64,000 nt of DNA from Cloeon dipterum (GCF_949628265.1 NC_088789.1:36263883-36327882); one strand, 5' to 3'. Shown: positions 27,205-38,490, counted from the first letter of the stretch. The notes: generated from the sequence alone by a model not told the origin. Translations and numbers: made by a program.

Positions 27205-27325
27205 CAGTTAACACGTTCACTGCTTGACGCATTTTGGTGAATTCGGTCTTATTTTGATCAGTTTGACTCGGCCGACGTTGTGGCCGATCTGCCAGCCGAA
27301 ATCTGCCCGCCAAATGGCGAATATT
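27205..27325. repeat. Dispersed CGGCCGAC block, copy 1
   Basis: CACTGCTTGACGCATTTTGG followed by GACTCGGCCGACGTTGTGGC is closely matched at 38395-38480 and partly at 38205-38290. It is a dispersed repeat of unknown type that sits directly beside the second satellite array. Confidence 0.6.
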
Positions 27326-29771
27326 TTCGGCTAATTTTTTAGGATTAAAAATTCTAGGAGTGGCTCCTGAGGGAAGTTCGATCATATTAAATTCATTTAG
27401 ATCAACGAATACTGTATTTCCTGCGATTTTGAATCAATTTCACCGATCCTATCTCGAGAAAATTAAATAAAACTCCGTAAATGGGTCAATTTTGAGGGTT
27501 AAAAATTCGAGGGGTGGTTCCTGAGGGGAGTTCGATCTCCAAACCAAACCCAATTCATTTAAAATCGATGAAAGCAATATATTCTGCGAGTTTGAATCAA
27601 TTTCATCGTTCCTAACTCGAGAAAATTAATTAAAACTCCGGAAAAAGGTCAATTTTGAGGGTTAAAAATTCTTGGAGTTGCTCCTGAGGGGAGTTCGATC
27701 TCCAAACCCTATTCAATTCATTAAGATCAATGAATGCAATATTTCCTGCGAGTTTGAATCAATTTCATCGTTCCTAACTCGAGAAAATAAAAAAAAAACT
27801 CCGGAAAAAGGTCAATTTTGAGGGTTAAAAATTCGAGGAGTGGTTCCTGAGGGGAGTTCGATCTCCAAACCCAATCCGATTTATTTAAAACCGATGAAAG
27901 CAATATTTCCTGCGAGTTTAAACTAATTTTACCATTCCTGACTCGAGAAAATAAATTAAAACTCCGAAAAAGAACAAAAATTGAGGATTATAAATTCGAG
28001 GGGTGGTTCCTGAGGGAAGTACCATCTCCAAACCCTATTCAATTCATTAAGATCAATGAAAGCAATATTTCCTGCAGGTTTGAACCAATTTTATCATTCC
28101 TAACTCGAGAAAATTAAATAACACTCTGGAAAAGGGTCAATTTTTGAAGATTAAAAATTCTTGGAGTTGCTCCTGAGCGGAGTTCAATCTCCAAACCAAA
28201 CCAAATTCATTTAAAATCGATGAAAGCAATATTTCCTGCTAGTTTGAATCAATTTCATCGTTCCTAACTCGAGAAAATTAAACAAAACTCTGGAAAAGGG
28301 TCAATTTTGAGGGTTAAAAATTCTTGGAGTTGCTCCTGAGGGGAGTTCGATTTCCAAACCCTATTCAATTCGTAAAGATCAATGAAAGCAATATTTCCTG
28401 CGAGTTTGAACCAATTTTATCGTTCCTAACTCGAGAAAATTAAATAAAAGTCTGGAAAAAGGTCCATTTTGATGGTTAAAAATTCTAGGGGCGGCTCCTG
28501 AGGGACGTTCGATCTTGACACGTTATTCAATTCGTAAAGATCAATAAAGGCAATATTTCCTGCGAATTTGAACCAATTTAATCGTTCCTAACTCGAAAAA
28601 TAAAATAAAACTCCAAGAAAAGGGTCAATTTTGAGGGTTAAAAATTCGAGGAGTGGTTCCTAAGTGGAGTTCGATCTCCAAACCCTTTCCGATTTATTTA
28701 AAACCGATGAAAGCAATATTTCCTGTGAGTTTGAATCAATTTCATCTTTCCTAACTCGAGCAAATTAAATAAAACTCCGAAAAAGGGTCAATTTTTTGGT
28801 ATAAAAATTCGAGGGGTGGCTCCTGAGGGGATTTCGATCTCCAAACCCTTTCTAATTTATTTAAAACCGACCAAAGCAATATTTCCTGCGAGTTTGAATC
28901 AATTTCATCGTTCCTAACACGAGAAAATAAAAAAAAACTCCGGAAAAAGGTCAATTTTGAGGGTTAAAAATTCGAGGGGTGGTTCCTGAGGGAAGTACCA
29001 TCTCCAAACCCTATTCAATTCATTAAGATCAATGAAAGCAATATTTCCTGCGAGTTTGAACCAATTTTATCATTCCTAACTCGAGAAAATTAAATAAAAC
29101 TCTGGAAAAGGGTCAATTTTTGAAGATTAAAAATTCTTGGAGTTGCTCCTGAGGGGAGTTCAATCTCCAAACCAAACCCAATTCATTTAAAATCGATGAA
29201 AGCAATATTTCCTGCGAGTTTGAACCAATTTTATCGTTCCTAACTCGAGAAAATTAATTAAAACTCCGGAAAAAGGTCAATTTTGAGGGTTAAAAATTCG
29301 AGGAGTGGCTCTGAGGGAAGTACCATCTCCAAACCCTATTCAATTCATTAAGATCAATGAAAGCAATATTTCCTGCGAGTTTGAATCAATTTCACCGATC
29401 CTATCTCGAGAAAATTAATTAAAACTCCGGAAAAAGGTCAATTTTGAGGGTTAAAAATTCGAGGAGTGGCTCCTGAGGGGAGTTCGATCTCCAAACCAAA
29501 CCCAATTCATTTAAAACCGATGAAAGCAATATTTCCTGCTAGTTTGAATCAATTTCATCGTTCCTAACTCGAGAAAATTAAATAAAACTCTGGAAAAGGG
29601 TCAATTTTTAGGGTTAAAAATTCGAGGGGTGGCTCCTGAGCGGAGTTCGATCTCCAAACTAAACCCAATTCATTTAGACTGATGATTGCAATATTTTCTG
29701 CAAGTTTTGAACCCTCTAAAATTACATTTTTCCGGAGTTTTATTTAATTTTCTCGAGTTAGGAACGATGAA
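27326..29771. repeat. Second satellite array, 163-bp monomer, about 15 copies
   Basis: GTCAATTTTGAGGGTTAAAA recurs at 27485, 27648 and 27811, and the matching position lies at 27974, so the spacing is exactly 163 bp. Shared monomer parts are GGAGTTCGATCTCCAAACCC, AAAGCAATATTTCCTGCGAG and CCTAACTCGAGAAAATTAA. Monomers differ by 5-15% with no obvious higher-order order. The array shares the blocks CAAACCCTATT and TTTGAACCAATTT with the large satellite at almost the same spacing (51 against 50 bases). No gene lies in it. Confidence 0.95.
29715..29771. repeat. Inverted partial monomer at the array edge
   Basis: The last 57 bases read TTTTCCGGAGTTTTATTTAA then CTCGAGTTAGGAACGATGAA. This is the reverse complement of the CGTTCCTAACTCGAG...ACTCCGG part of every other monomer. 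The array thus ends with a small inversion, directly abutting the duplicated leader block at 29772. Confidence 0.9.
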
Positions 29772-30000
29772 AACTCGCTCGAAACGAAACCACACTCATG
29801 CACGGCTCCATTCCACGTTTTTTTATAAACAACCACCGGCATTTCTACAGTCATTTCGTACGTGGCACGATTAATTTTCAATTAAGCGCTTATCAGTTGG
29901 CCCTGTTCCGAGCTGCAAACAAAAAACCTGATTGTATTTGCAAATATTTTTGCTAAAGAAAAATTTCGCGAGAAAAAAAATAATCAGAAAAAATGGTTAA
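29772..30000 (+). repeat. Duplicated leader segment, copy 1
   Basis: AACTCGCTCGAAACGAAACC through ATGGTTAA matches 33048-33277 with few changes, 3276 bp apart. It includes GCACGGCTCCATTCCACG and CGGCATTTCTACAGTCATTT. Its left edge coincides with the end of the satellite. Copy 2 lies just after a promoter-like region, so this copy may be a displaced promoter-proximal piece upstream of the first coding exon. Confidence 0.9.
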
Positions 30001-30096
30001 CTCTTTAGAGGGAAAACTTAACACCTGGAAAAAAAAATTCGCGAGCCGGCACTGTCGTTGCTTAATAAAAGGCCAAAAATCGCGCAAATTTGCTGG

Positions 30097-30127
30097 TCGG
30101 TCCGGCGGTCGGTCGGTCGGTCGGTTT
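30097..30127. repeat. GGTC microsatellite
   Basis: GGTCGGTCCGGCGGTCGGTC and further GGTCGGTC units form a short tetranucleotide repeat of about seven units, one imperfect. It lies in the presumed 5' region of the gene that starts at 30448. Confidence 0.85.
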
Positions 30128-30447
30128 CAAATCTGCTGCAAATAATGCTCATGCTCTTTGTTATTTGCTCTGCACTCGCTCGGACAAACGTGCGTAGGCC
30201 TGATTTTATTTATCTTTCCGCGAGACGCGAAATGCAAATTTAGTTTGTTTTCCGTTTTGCAGATTGCGAAATAGTCCCGCTAAAAATATTTGTCCGCCGA
30301 TTAATTGTGCGGCGGCCAGCTGCGTGCCCTTCGAGCAAAACCTCTTTTAATTTGATAACTGTCCACGCGCTGGTGTTTGCATGAATATTTATGGTATGTC
30401 TTGTGCTCTTGTTTATAGATTTTTGACGAGACTGGCCGAGCCGCGAG

Positions 30448-30557
30448 ATGAAGGCGATTTTCAATGTCCGCGCCACCGCCAACGGCAAGCCTGCGCTGGA
30501 CGACGTCCGCGTCATCGAACCGAGACCATCGAGGACAATGCAACCTCCTACAACAGG
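30448..30557 (+). CDS. First coding exon of a spliced gene
   Basis: ATG at 30448 is the first start after an in-frame TGA 21 bases upstream, with a purine at -3. It opens 36 codons plus two bases, ending at a clean donor AACAGG|GTGAGT. The reading begins MKAIFNVRATANGKPALDDV and continues with EPRPSRTMQPPTT. A TTGTTTATAG acceptor-like site lies at about 30418, so the exon may include a short leader. The two left-over bases join perfectly to the exon at 34585. Codon third positions are GC-rich, unlike the flanks. The family is not recognised. Antisense frames here (to 155 codons) are shadows. Confidence 0.6.
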
Positions 30558-31679
30558 GTGAGTAATCTTTTTATTCGGGGCTGGAATAGGAGTCATCTGG
30601 GAGAAAAGGATTTTTGAAGGGTGGAAAAAATATGAAAATCGACTCGTATTCGAGTAACAGTGCTGGCTGCATTCGAATTGCTCAATTTTATAAGTTTTTA
30701 GATTCATTTAGTCACAATCTAGTCACCTATCGTTGCAAACATAAACAATTTTGATATTTTCACGTCATCGCCAATGACGATTTTTTAAAAATGCAATTTA
30801 TGTGGAAAATCGAGGCAGGCTAGCTGTGGAGCGCGAAGCAAAGCGACGGCGGTGAAGCTCGCCTCTTGGCACAAACGCGGCTTTCAATCAGTTTCAATTT
30901 CGCCGCTGCCACACTACGATTTCTCGCGTTTCCAACAGAAATAATCCCTTCAGACTCCAGACTGTGTCAGCTCGCCCTGCCCATCCTCGTCGTCTGATCT
31001 TTCCATTAAATATTCGCGCAACTTCTTTTCCAGACAAATTTATTTTATAATTGATCGTTTTCTATCGCGCCAGGTTGTAAAAAAAAACAATTTTTTATTG
31101 CCAATAATACTTCACACGCGCACCACACACTCCGTCTCCTCATTTGTCCCAATTTTAACAGACATTTTTACAAAACTATCCAACTTGTGAAAAATTTAAT
31201 GCCAGACGAAATTGGCTGCAAAATTTTAACTTTTTCGAGTGTGTTGATTTGATTGTCTGCCCGCTGGAAATCGTAAAAATTAATTAATTAATTTACACAC
31301 GTCTTCGCAATTTTGGACTGATCAACCCAGAAGCTTTCCAGCGAAACAGATTCTTGGTGCTGCTGTGATTTTTGCGCCATGTTACGTATTTTTAATTGAT
31401 TTTCCAACAATCAATTTTCTCTGATGTTCTATCAAGAAACGATTATTTCTAGAAAAGCGAACACCTGTTTTAAATGTGATAAACTCGTGCGATGTCAATG
31501 GGCTGCGTGTTAAACATGCTGTTTTTGCGTGCGGAGATGAAACGCAGAGAAAAAAGTGACGGCTGCTTCTTTTTTCCGTCGTCCTTTAGTTGGTTTTTGC
31601 TTGTGAAAAGAAAGAAGCGATTTGAATAAGTCGCGTTTTGTTTTTCATTTCAGACGTGCAGGCAATCGCCTTAATGCTT

Positions 31680-31960
31680 TTTGTCTAACTCGAGCTATGG
31701 CACTTGGCTCTCGCTCGATCTCGGCGGGAAAGCAGCGAGAAAAATCAGCCGATTAATCATAGCTTTTGCAACCAGCATCCGAGAGCGGAGTGACGTCACG
31801 CTGAACGGCTCTCGCTCGCTCTGCACTGCAACTGCAGTTCGCTCGGCAAATTCAATATGCGCGCCGCGAAACCAGTTAGACAAATCGCTTTGTTTACGCC
31901 GCGCCGATTGTTTGTTATCGTCCCGCCACGCCACGCTTTGTCACTCGTCCACTCCCTGAT
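31680..31960 (+). promoter_or_regulatory. GC-rich patch with CRE/ATF palindrome
   Basis: A perfect TGACGTCA lies at 31791-31798 in a patch rich in CTCGCTCGCTC and CGCGCC, with the Pst-like palindrome ACTGCAACTGCAGT downstream. This composition is typical of an enhancer or alternative promoter in an intron. Overlapping frames on both strands are composition artefacts. Confidence 0.4.
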
Positions 31961-32649
31961 TTAGTCCGAAATTTCAGTTTACGCGGACACTTTTCATCCT
32001 GATCAATTGATGCGAGCCAAAAATTCCGTACGTAACTGTTTGGAAAATTTAAAAAATTGGGATGTATTTTTAAAGCCAGTGTTTTAGTTGAATTTCTAGT
32101 AGAATATTTTGAATATTATCAAGTCAGTCGCACACCAACAGTTAAATTGTGTGTTTTTGCAAACCACCAATTAAATAATTTGAGTCAATAGTAGAGAGGG
32201 AAATTTATTTACTTTAAATCGTGTGTTAAATCCTATGCTGTGGAATAATTTAAAGTAGAATTGTTAATTAAAACACGGCAACTCCTTTTCCTTTTGTTTG
32301 TTTCGGCTGATTGCAGTTTTGCAGGATTCGGAATGTACAATTTAAAATTAAAAATGTATCCCAGTTGATAGTTGGGTTTTGAAATCATCAGTCTTTCTCC
32401 CAATTTTATTTTTTTCCATTTTGTATATTTTGCCAGAGGTAGGAGCTAAATAAAAAAATTTGGCAATATTTTAATTAAAAAAATTATGTTCCGCATGCAA
32501 TAATTTATTTGCCTCTGCTCTCTGGCGTCACATACTTTATTTCTCATAATTCATAAAGTTATTATTTTTTATGTAATAAATTTTGCTAATTTAAGTCAGC
32601 AAAGCGTCACGCGAAATGCGGAGCGGAAAGATGTCGGAATTATGAATTT

Positions 32650-33060
32650 TTGTGCATGTGGCCAGACTGGCCGATCGTGACGTCATCGCTCTTTTTCTCC
32701 TGCTGCCAAATTGGCTCGTTTCCCCCGCTTCCCGTCTGCGGCCTTGAAATTCTTATCCTCTCGTCCAGGGAATTTGAACCGACCAATCAGCGTCGTTGTT
32801 TTTCCAGTGCTGGCCAGCTCTGGCCGGCGAACGCGCGGCCACCGAAAGGCGAACGGCGCGCCAGTCTCGGTGCTCGCTCGGCCGCCGCCGCCGCCGCCGC
32901 AACAGGTCCCTCTCTTTCTCGCTCGCGCTCTCTCTCTCCCTGCCGGCCGCTTCTCGGCGGCAGCAGCAGTGTGCAGTGCTCAAGTGCCGGCCGAACCGAA
33001 CCAAAGGAACCAAGCCGAAACATTCGGTCTGTCAGTGCAGCAAAGCGAACTCGCTCGAAA
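32650..33060 (+). promoter_or_regulatory. Probable alternative promoter and 5' leader
   Basis: A CRE/ATF site TGACGTCA at 32678-32685 is followed by 350 bases of GC-rich, CpG-rich sequence. This contains a (GCC)6 run at about 32880-32900, a C/T tract TCTCTCTCTCC at 32930 and an initiator-like CTGTCAGTGCAG at 33030. CpG-rich promoters with TCAGT initiators are common in arthropods. Four overlapping frames of 86-151 codons on both strands are explained by GC richness. It would drive a transcript skipping the 30448 exon. Confidence 0.5.
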
Positions 33061-33277
33061 CGAAACCACACTCATTCACGGCTCCATTCCACGTTTTTTT
33101 TATAAACAACCACCGGCATTTCTACAGTCATTTTAGACGTGGCACGATTAATTTTCAATTAAGCACTTATCAGTTGACCCTGTTCCGAGCTGCAAACAAA
33201 AAACCTGATTGTATTTGCAAATATTTTTGCTAAAGGATAATTTCGCGAGAAAAAAATCAGCAGTAAAAAATGGTTAA
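33048..33277 (+). repeat. Duplicated leader segment, copy 2
   Basis: Matches 29772-30000. It directly follows the initiator-like site of the promoter candidate, so it may be transcribed as 5' UTR. It differs by single bases and short A-run length changes. Confidence 0.9.
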
Positions 33278-34584
33278 AGCAGAAAAAAATTCGCGGAGAT
33301 AAATTATACTCTTTACAATTGGCACAATCTTTGAGAAGGCTCATTGAAAGATATTTGCGGGAAGAGATATTAATTTTTTTCAATGTTTACACGATTTGAG
33401 GGCTGAGCATAATTCTCTCAAAGTATTAATCTCAATATTCGTCTTGGAATTGGCCCTGGAGTCGGCAAAAATCCGGTTTATATTGATTTTAAAAATTTTC
33501 AAGTAAAACTAACAACTGCACTCACTCGGTTGCGGAGCTCGTTGAGCCGTGACATACGCGAGAGCACCGCAGCCTGTCTATATCTATCTTCTTACGAGAT
33601 GGCTGGCTGCATTGTTATCTTTCATATTCTTCAGAAAATAATTAGTCACATATTATTTATCTAGTTAAATTAAATTATTAGCCATCGATATTTCATTAAA
33701 ATACAATCGTATAATTATGTCACAAAAATGGTAGATTGTTGATTTCACTTTTGTTTTATTGCACCTTTTTGAAATAAACCAAATAGGCAATAGAATACCA
33801 AATCGTGAATTCCAAATAATTTAAATTAATTTTCTGTCAATTTAATTCCGAAATGTATTGCCTATCCGCGTGGAGCACAAAACCCGGTCGGTTTGAAGTA
33901 AATTAGGCGGTCTTGAGCGATGCTTCTAGGATTGGAAAAATAGCCGGCGTCCTGAGATGAGGAAATTTTAAGATACTATTCAATGACACAAAAATTGTCT
34001 CTTCCAGCTAAACGGTGTGATTCAAAGAAACGAATAAGCAATACGAAAAAATCACAGTTCTCTCAGATTTAATTTGCGTGTTTAATTTCACACTTGGCGC
34101 ATTCAGATGAAAAAGCGTTGGCACAAGCGATTATTCGGTAATAATAGCTCCCGCACTCAGAGATTTTAGCAACTCGGTCGCACAACTCACCGAATTACTC
34201 GATCAAATCGAGTGCAATTTAGCACATTAGCGCGCTTTCATATCGGACACACGTCTCTTTCCAAATATTTAGCACCTTTTCCTTGTTAATCGGTTTATAA
34301 AAATTGAATTGAGTTGGAAACATCGGTCGGATGCGGTGGTGATAAAAAACAGTGTCGAGTGGATGCAGTGCAAGATGTATTTTTCGTTTCGGAGCGAGCA
34401 ATCGCGAGCGCAGAGATGGATTTCCGCGAATCGATAAGCGCGTATGCTGCGTCTCAGCTTGTGACAAGCGCTCATACACGGGCTCAAATTCGCAGAAATG
34501 CGCGCGCCAACTATCAGGGCGCACGTGCAACGCTGCGCAAAGAGAGAAGATGAATGAATATTTTGACTGTGTTGTTGTCTGCAG

Positions 34585-34753
34585 GGTGATGCGAGCGGCT
34601 CAGCCCGGCGGCGTGGCAGCGACATGTACCCTTGGTACCGGGACGCTGGACACCTCGGACAGTTCAACCCGCCAGACCATGCCGGCCGCCATCAAGACCG
34701 AGAGCGGCTACAACGACTGCATGCTCGCCCTCGACTACGCCGCCCAGTCAAAG
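34585..34753 (+). CDS. Second coding exon, phase-matched
   Basis: Acceptor TTGTCTGCAG|G and donor TCAAAG|GTCAGT delimit 169 bases: one base completing the split Gly codon from 30557, then 56 codons ending in phase 0. The reading starts VMRAAQPGGVAATCTLGTGT, is Ser/Thr/Ala/Gly-rich, and ends with IKTESGYNDCMLALDYAAQSK, all with GC third positions. No domain is recognised. Phase 0 allows splicing to either Ig exon (43949, 52138), giving AAQSK-VVEEGATV, or to the coiled-coil exon at 39860. The Ig joining looks natural because the new junction falls just before the Ig A' strand. Confidence 0.6.
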
Positions 34754-35960
34754 GTCAGTTCAATATTATTTTTTCTATTTTTTATGCGAACAAAATTGGA
34801 AAATTTGGGAAAAAAGGACACAAAACGACCGACAACATGCTTGTCTCGCTCACTCTCGCCAAACGAAAAGCTGCGGCCCATCATGTGTGACTGCACGGTA
34901 TTTGATTTAAACTTATTTTCTAATCTTTAGCAGCTAAACTTAGCTTGACAATGCGAATTTATAAAATTATTGTCGTGCTTGAAATCCTTAGAACTTCGAA
35001 ATATAATGAAAATATTTCCCGCGATGGGAAAGATTCTTTGTGAGATGAGGATTTGTTTCATTTGTCCGCGAAAATATTTTTGCCAAATCCTAAATTAACT
35101 TTATTTGCCAAGCAAAGGCGAGGGTAATTATGCCAGATCGTAATTTAATGGTCCGGTGAAACGTGCGACTGTCACACAGGAATCGACTTTGAACTCCGAG
35201 TGCCCGGCGCGCAGCTTTTGTCCTCTTGAAGCGACTATTTTCCGAGCCTGATTGTGAAAATGGCCGGCCGGCCGGCAAGAGGGAATCTAAAGCGGAGCGA
35301 ATGATTTATTTACTCAGATTGTGTGTGTCTAGTTGAACGAAGATTTTATTTGAGTGGCTGCGCGGTCGTGGTCGCGGTGCATGCCGGCCGAGTGGCCGAA
35401 TTAAATTTACTGCCGTGTTTGTTTGATTAACAATTGATATGTGGAATCGGCCGGTGCTGGTGCGCCATCAAACGAGCTCGCGTTGTGACGAAAGCGAAAT
35501 TTGAATGCTAATTAATTCGCGGCGTCTCGTTACAAAAGCAGCCGCTCGATTCGCTCTTTTGGCGACGCGACCGAAATAATAATCGAGTGTCGCGTTTTTG
35601 TCGCGCCGCATTAGCAGTAATCGAGCGTACCAAAGCCGCTTTTCCAGGTATCCCGGCCGCAATTTGTCTCCGGCTGCGCGCGCGCGCGCGATCAATCGTC
35701 GTGTCCCCTGGACTGGCCTGGCCTTTGCTGACGCGACCAAATCACAATTCGCCAAAGCCGCGACACGACGAACGGCAAATTTATAGTATACCAGCCGTCG
35801 AAAAGAACAATAATTGGCATTCGATCTGCGTCTCCGATCGGCAAAAAAGATCGAGTCTGCACGCGTGACTTATGGCCGTTTCGCTCGCCGAGTTCCATAA
35901 TTAAATTACGTGACGACCCTGAATGCCGCCATCGCTCGCTGCTGTCCAGCCTCTTGCGGG
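34754..35960 (+). other. Intron sequence with GC-rich patches
   Basis: Non-coding. It includes GGCCGGCCGGCCGG at about 35264 and an alternating GCGCGCGCGCGC run at about 35676. Frames of 60-95 codons on both strands at 35468-35898 have no recognisable product and overlap one another, so they are not called. Confidence 0.4.
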
Positions 35961-35965
35961 CTGGA

Positions 35966-36135
35966 GATCGTACTGCGCATGTGCTAAGCGAGTCTAAAGC
36001 TACTGCGCATGCTTGGGTCTCATGGGCATGCGCAGTACGTCTGAAAACACGTTACACATGCGCATTAACGTGAAGTAAAGAATTAGACTATATTTTTATC
36101 TCTGGACACCAACTGCGCATGTTTAGGTCGACGTG
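35966..36135. promoter_or_regulatory. Cluster of five TGCGCATG (NRF1-like) sites
   Basis: ACTGCGCATGTGC, ACTGCGCATGC, GCATGCGCAGT, CATGCGCATTAACG and AACTGCGCATG occur within 170 bases. The middle pair is a perfect 11-base inverted repeat with a 13-base spacer. TGCGCATGCGCA is the established NRF1/Ewg recognition element. The same word recurs in each promoter-like module from 38.9 to 59.5 kb. Confidence 0.5.
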
Positions 36136-36858
36136 GCAGCTTCTTTGCAGGCTCGGAAGGCCACCGGGCATGCTGAAGAGTCGGTTTTACGCGCTGAGCC
36201 ATTTTATCCTCATCACCAAGTAACATTTGAGTTCACGGACTGATGAATGACATAATAACGTCAGCTAGCTGCTATTTTTCTCACCTGACACCGCGGCGGC
36301 ACGCTCACCTTGCGCTTAGGCGAGGCGGAAATTTGGTTTTCGCTCCGCTCTCGCAATCAGCGGCCGTAATACCGGAGCATTTTCATTCCGCGCGGCCGGC
36401 CAATTCAATTTATTGCCCAAAACAAGCAAGATTGTCCGCCACTGCTGCACAAATGGCCTCCAATATGAAAATGGCTGTAGCGGGAGTGAAAAACAATGTG
36501 TTTTTCTTTAATTCGTGGCTAGCAATTTATTAGAAAATATGCTGTAATTAAATTCGTGGTGATAAATTTAGTTAAAACGTGTTATTATAACTATAATTAA
36601 ATAAAAATTCTCTCCTGACCTGATTCGTCCCTGACGCCGGAAATCACGCCCACGTAGGCCACACTGCTCTTTAGGGACGTCAGGGACGCGCAGGAAGTTC
36701 GCGCGTTGAAAGGTGAATACCGAATTCTGAAATTCATTCCGCTAACAATCGAACACTCGAATTCGCGGCGACTATGAAACTGATTAATTGTTGGTTTGTT
36801 GACTGCATTTTTGGGTATTTGAGATAAATAGACACGTAGCTCCTTTTTGTTGTGATTG

Positions 36859-36866
36859 TGACGTCA
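36859..36866. promoter_or_regulatory. CRE/ATF palindrome TGACGTCA
   Basis: A perfect site in ATTGTGACGTCACTGAC, a short distance before the block that is duplicated at 53.6 kb. It was seen by eye only and its function is inferred. Confidence 0.4.
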
Positions 36867-36919
36867 CTGACAACAAACGAGGGCAAGCGGGATAAATTTT
36901 AGTTTGTTAGCGCTGAATC

Positions 36920-37500
36920 TGGATCTGCACGAATGCGAAGCGGTGTTTTTTGGCAACCGGCAAGGGCGTCTCTGCAGTGTGACCTTTGGCCGGCGTCGCG
37001 TTTAGTTTAGGTGTGTCGGCGTCGGCTGGTTGAATGCGAGCTGAGAGAAACGAAATAATTTGTGCATAAATCTGCGCGGCGGTGCACTCGAGGTGAAAGA
37101 TCACGATGAAAACGGTCATTTTGTCGGCGAATTAATATCCGAACGCCATTTTTCATCTGTCACTGCGCAGCACACACACACAGAAACATAAAAACAAACC
37201 CCGGTATCGCACGCGCGCGTCTCGCCCTCGCGTGCAAAAAGGAAATGAAACAGCACAAAGCATGGCACACAGAAAAGCATCTTCCTCGCCTGCCTGCGCG
37301 CTGACAACTTTGAATTAAATTTTGGATGCGTGAGACATTCGCACCACCAACTTGATTCTTTTGGACGCGCTGTTGAACATATTCTGGAAGCGTTCCTCTT
37401 TGAGACGTCACCGCTGGCAGTTTTTAATTTAATTTCCTCGGTGAATGTCGTGCGTACAAATTAAAAGGGAATAAGCTTTAAACTCGGATTTATTTAATTT
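36920..37500 (+). repeat. Segmental duplication, copy 1 (partner 53585-54215)
   Basis: TTGGCAACCGGCAAGGGCGT to the AT-rich AATTTAATTTCCTCGGTGAA is repeated about 16.6 kb downstream with few changes. Copy 2 carries about 75 extra bases at 53820-53910. No coding signal is supported: the frames on both strands overlap. ACACACACACAC marks a small dinucleotide run at 37171. Confidence 0.88.
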
Positions 37501-37883
37501 ACAATCGTGTAATTTTCAATTTAAAAATAATTCCTGAATATTTAAAATAAGTTTTTGAGTTACTGTCCATTTTAAATAAATAAATAAAATTCAATCACTT
37601 TTTACATTTGCACAAAAATATTTGATTCGCTTATTGGGACACAGAAACGGGACCCTCGCTTTCCGCGCAGGTTGCTGCCATATAATTCAGTTGCTGGCCA
37701 TTTGGACACCGCGCGTTCGTCGCATTATGTTAACTGGAAAATTCGCTTGTGTCTCGAACACTGTAAGACATATCGATTTTCGAAAAAGATAGTTTTCCAG
37801 ACACTGCTCGGGGACTCGTTTTGGCTCGGAATCGGGAGGTTTGAAAACATTCTTTGGTTGCTGTGGCTGCTGGCTGCCGGCAA

Positions 37884-37947
37884 CAATGCACACGCACGAG
37901 TTAAATGCAACAATGCACACGAACGAGTTAAATGCAACAATGAGTTG
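37884..37947 (+). repeat. 27-bp tandem repeat, 2.3 copies
   Basis: CAATGCACACGCACGAGTTA starts at 37884 and again, with one change, at 37911, followed by a third CAATG start at 37938. Confidence 0.9.
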
Positions 37948-38204
37948 TAGTGTGTGCCTGTTGCTGGCAGCGAGCGGTCTACGCGCACGCTGATGGACAC
38001 CGCCCATCATCGAGCGGCCCAGAAGGCGGCCTGTGGCCGCCAGGCGGCCACAGAAAACCGCTGCCGACGGCCACTTCGCCAACTGGCCGAATACCCTCAT
38101 TTTGGGCAAGTACACAAATCCTATGTTTTGGGGGAGTTGAGAATTCGCGGCCAAGAATTTTTTCAAATTTTCGTTTGATTTCTCGCAAACTCCTTTCCGG
38201 ACTG

Positions 38205-38490
38205 GAGGTTTTTCGGTCTCAATTTGACAATGCCGACGCGGCCGACACTGTGGCCGACTCGACAGCCGGCCGACGGACCGAATTCGCCGTTTTAGCATTG
38301 GTTTCAATGGCGGGATAGGTGACGGTTAAGGTCAGATGCAGGTTAGAGACAGGTCAGAAAGAGGTGCGGTATTGTTGCGACTGAACATTTTGGTAAATTC
38401 GCGAATTGCTTGACGGGTTTTGGTCTCATATTGACCAGTTCGACTCGGCCGACATTTTGGCTGAACCGCCGGCCGAATTCGACGCGTGGT
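38205..38490. repeat. Dispersed CGGCCGAC blocks, copies 2 and 3
   Basis: Two neighbouring pieces, about 38205-38290 and 38395-38480, contain CGGCCGACACTGTGGCCGAC and GACTCGGCCGACATTTTGGC. They match each other and the copy at 27205. The longer open frames here (to 206 codons on the minus strand) run through this palindromic GC-rich sequence and have no recognisable product. Confidence 0.6.

Larger units (their letters stand above)
30558..34584 (+). other. Large first intron
   Basis: AT-rich intron between two phase-compatible exons, opening with GTGAGT and closing with TTGTTGTCTGCAG. It contains a CRE-bearing GC-rich patch near 31680-31960, a strong promoter-like segment near 32650-33060 and the second copy of the leader duplication. 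Elsewhere (30720-31600, 31970-32600, 33280-34200) I see no coding signal. Confidence 0.5.

Noticed and set aside
30240..30707. 155-codon minus-strand frame over exon 1
   Set aside because: It overlaps the sense exon, whose splice donor and phase match to 34585 give better support.
32650..33233. Four overlapping 86-151 codon frames
   Set aside because: They are explained by a stop-poor GC-rich promoter region, with Arg/Ser/Pro or simple repeats in the translations.
37687..38307. 206-codon minus-strand frame with overlapping plus-strand frames
   Set aside because: It lies on palindromic GGCCGAC repeats and a 27-bp tandem repeat. Several frames on both strands are equally open and none is recognisable.
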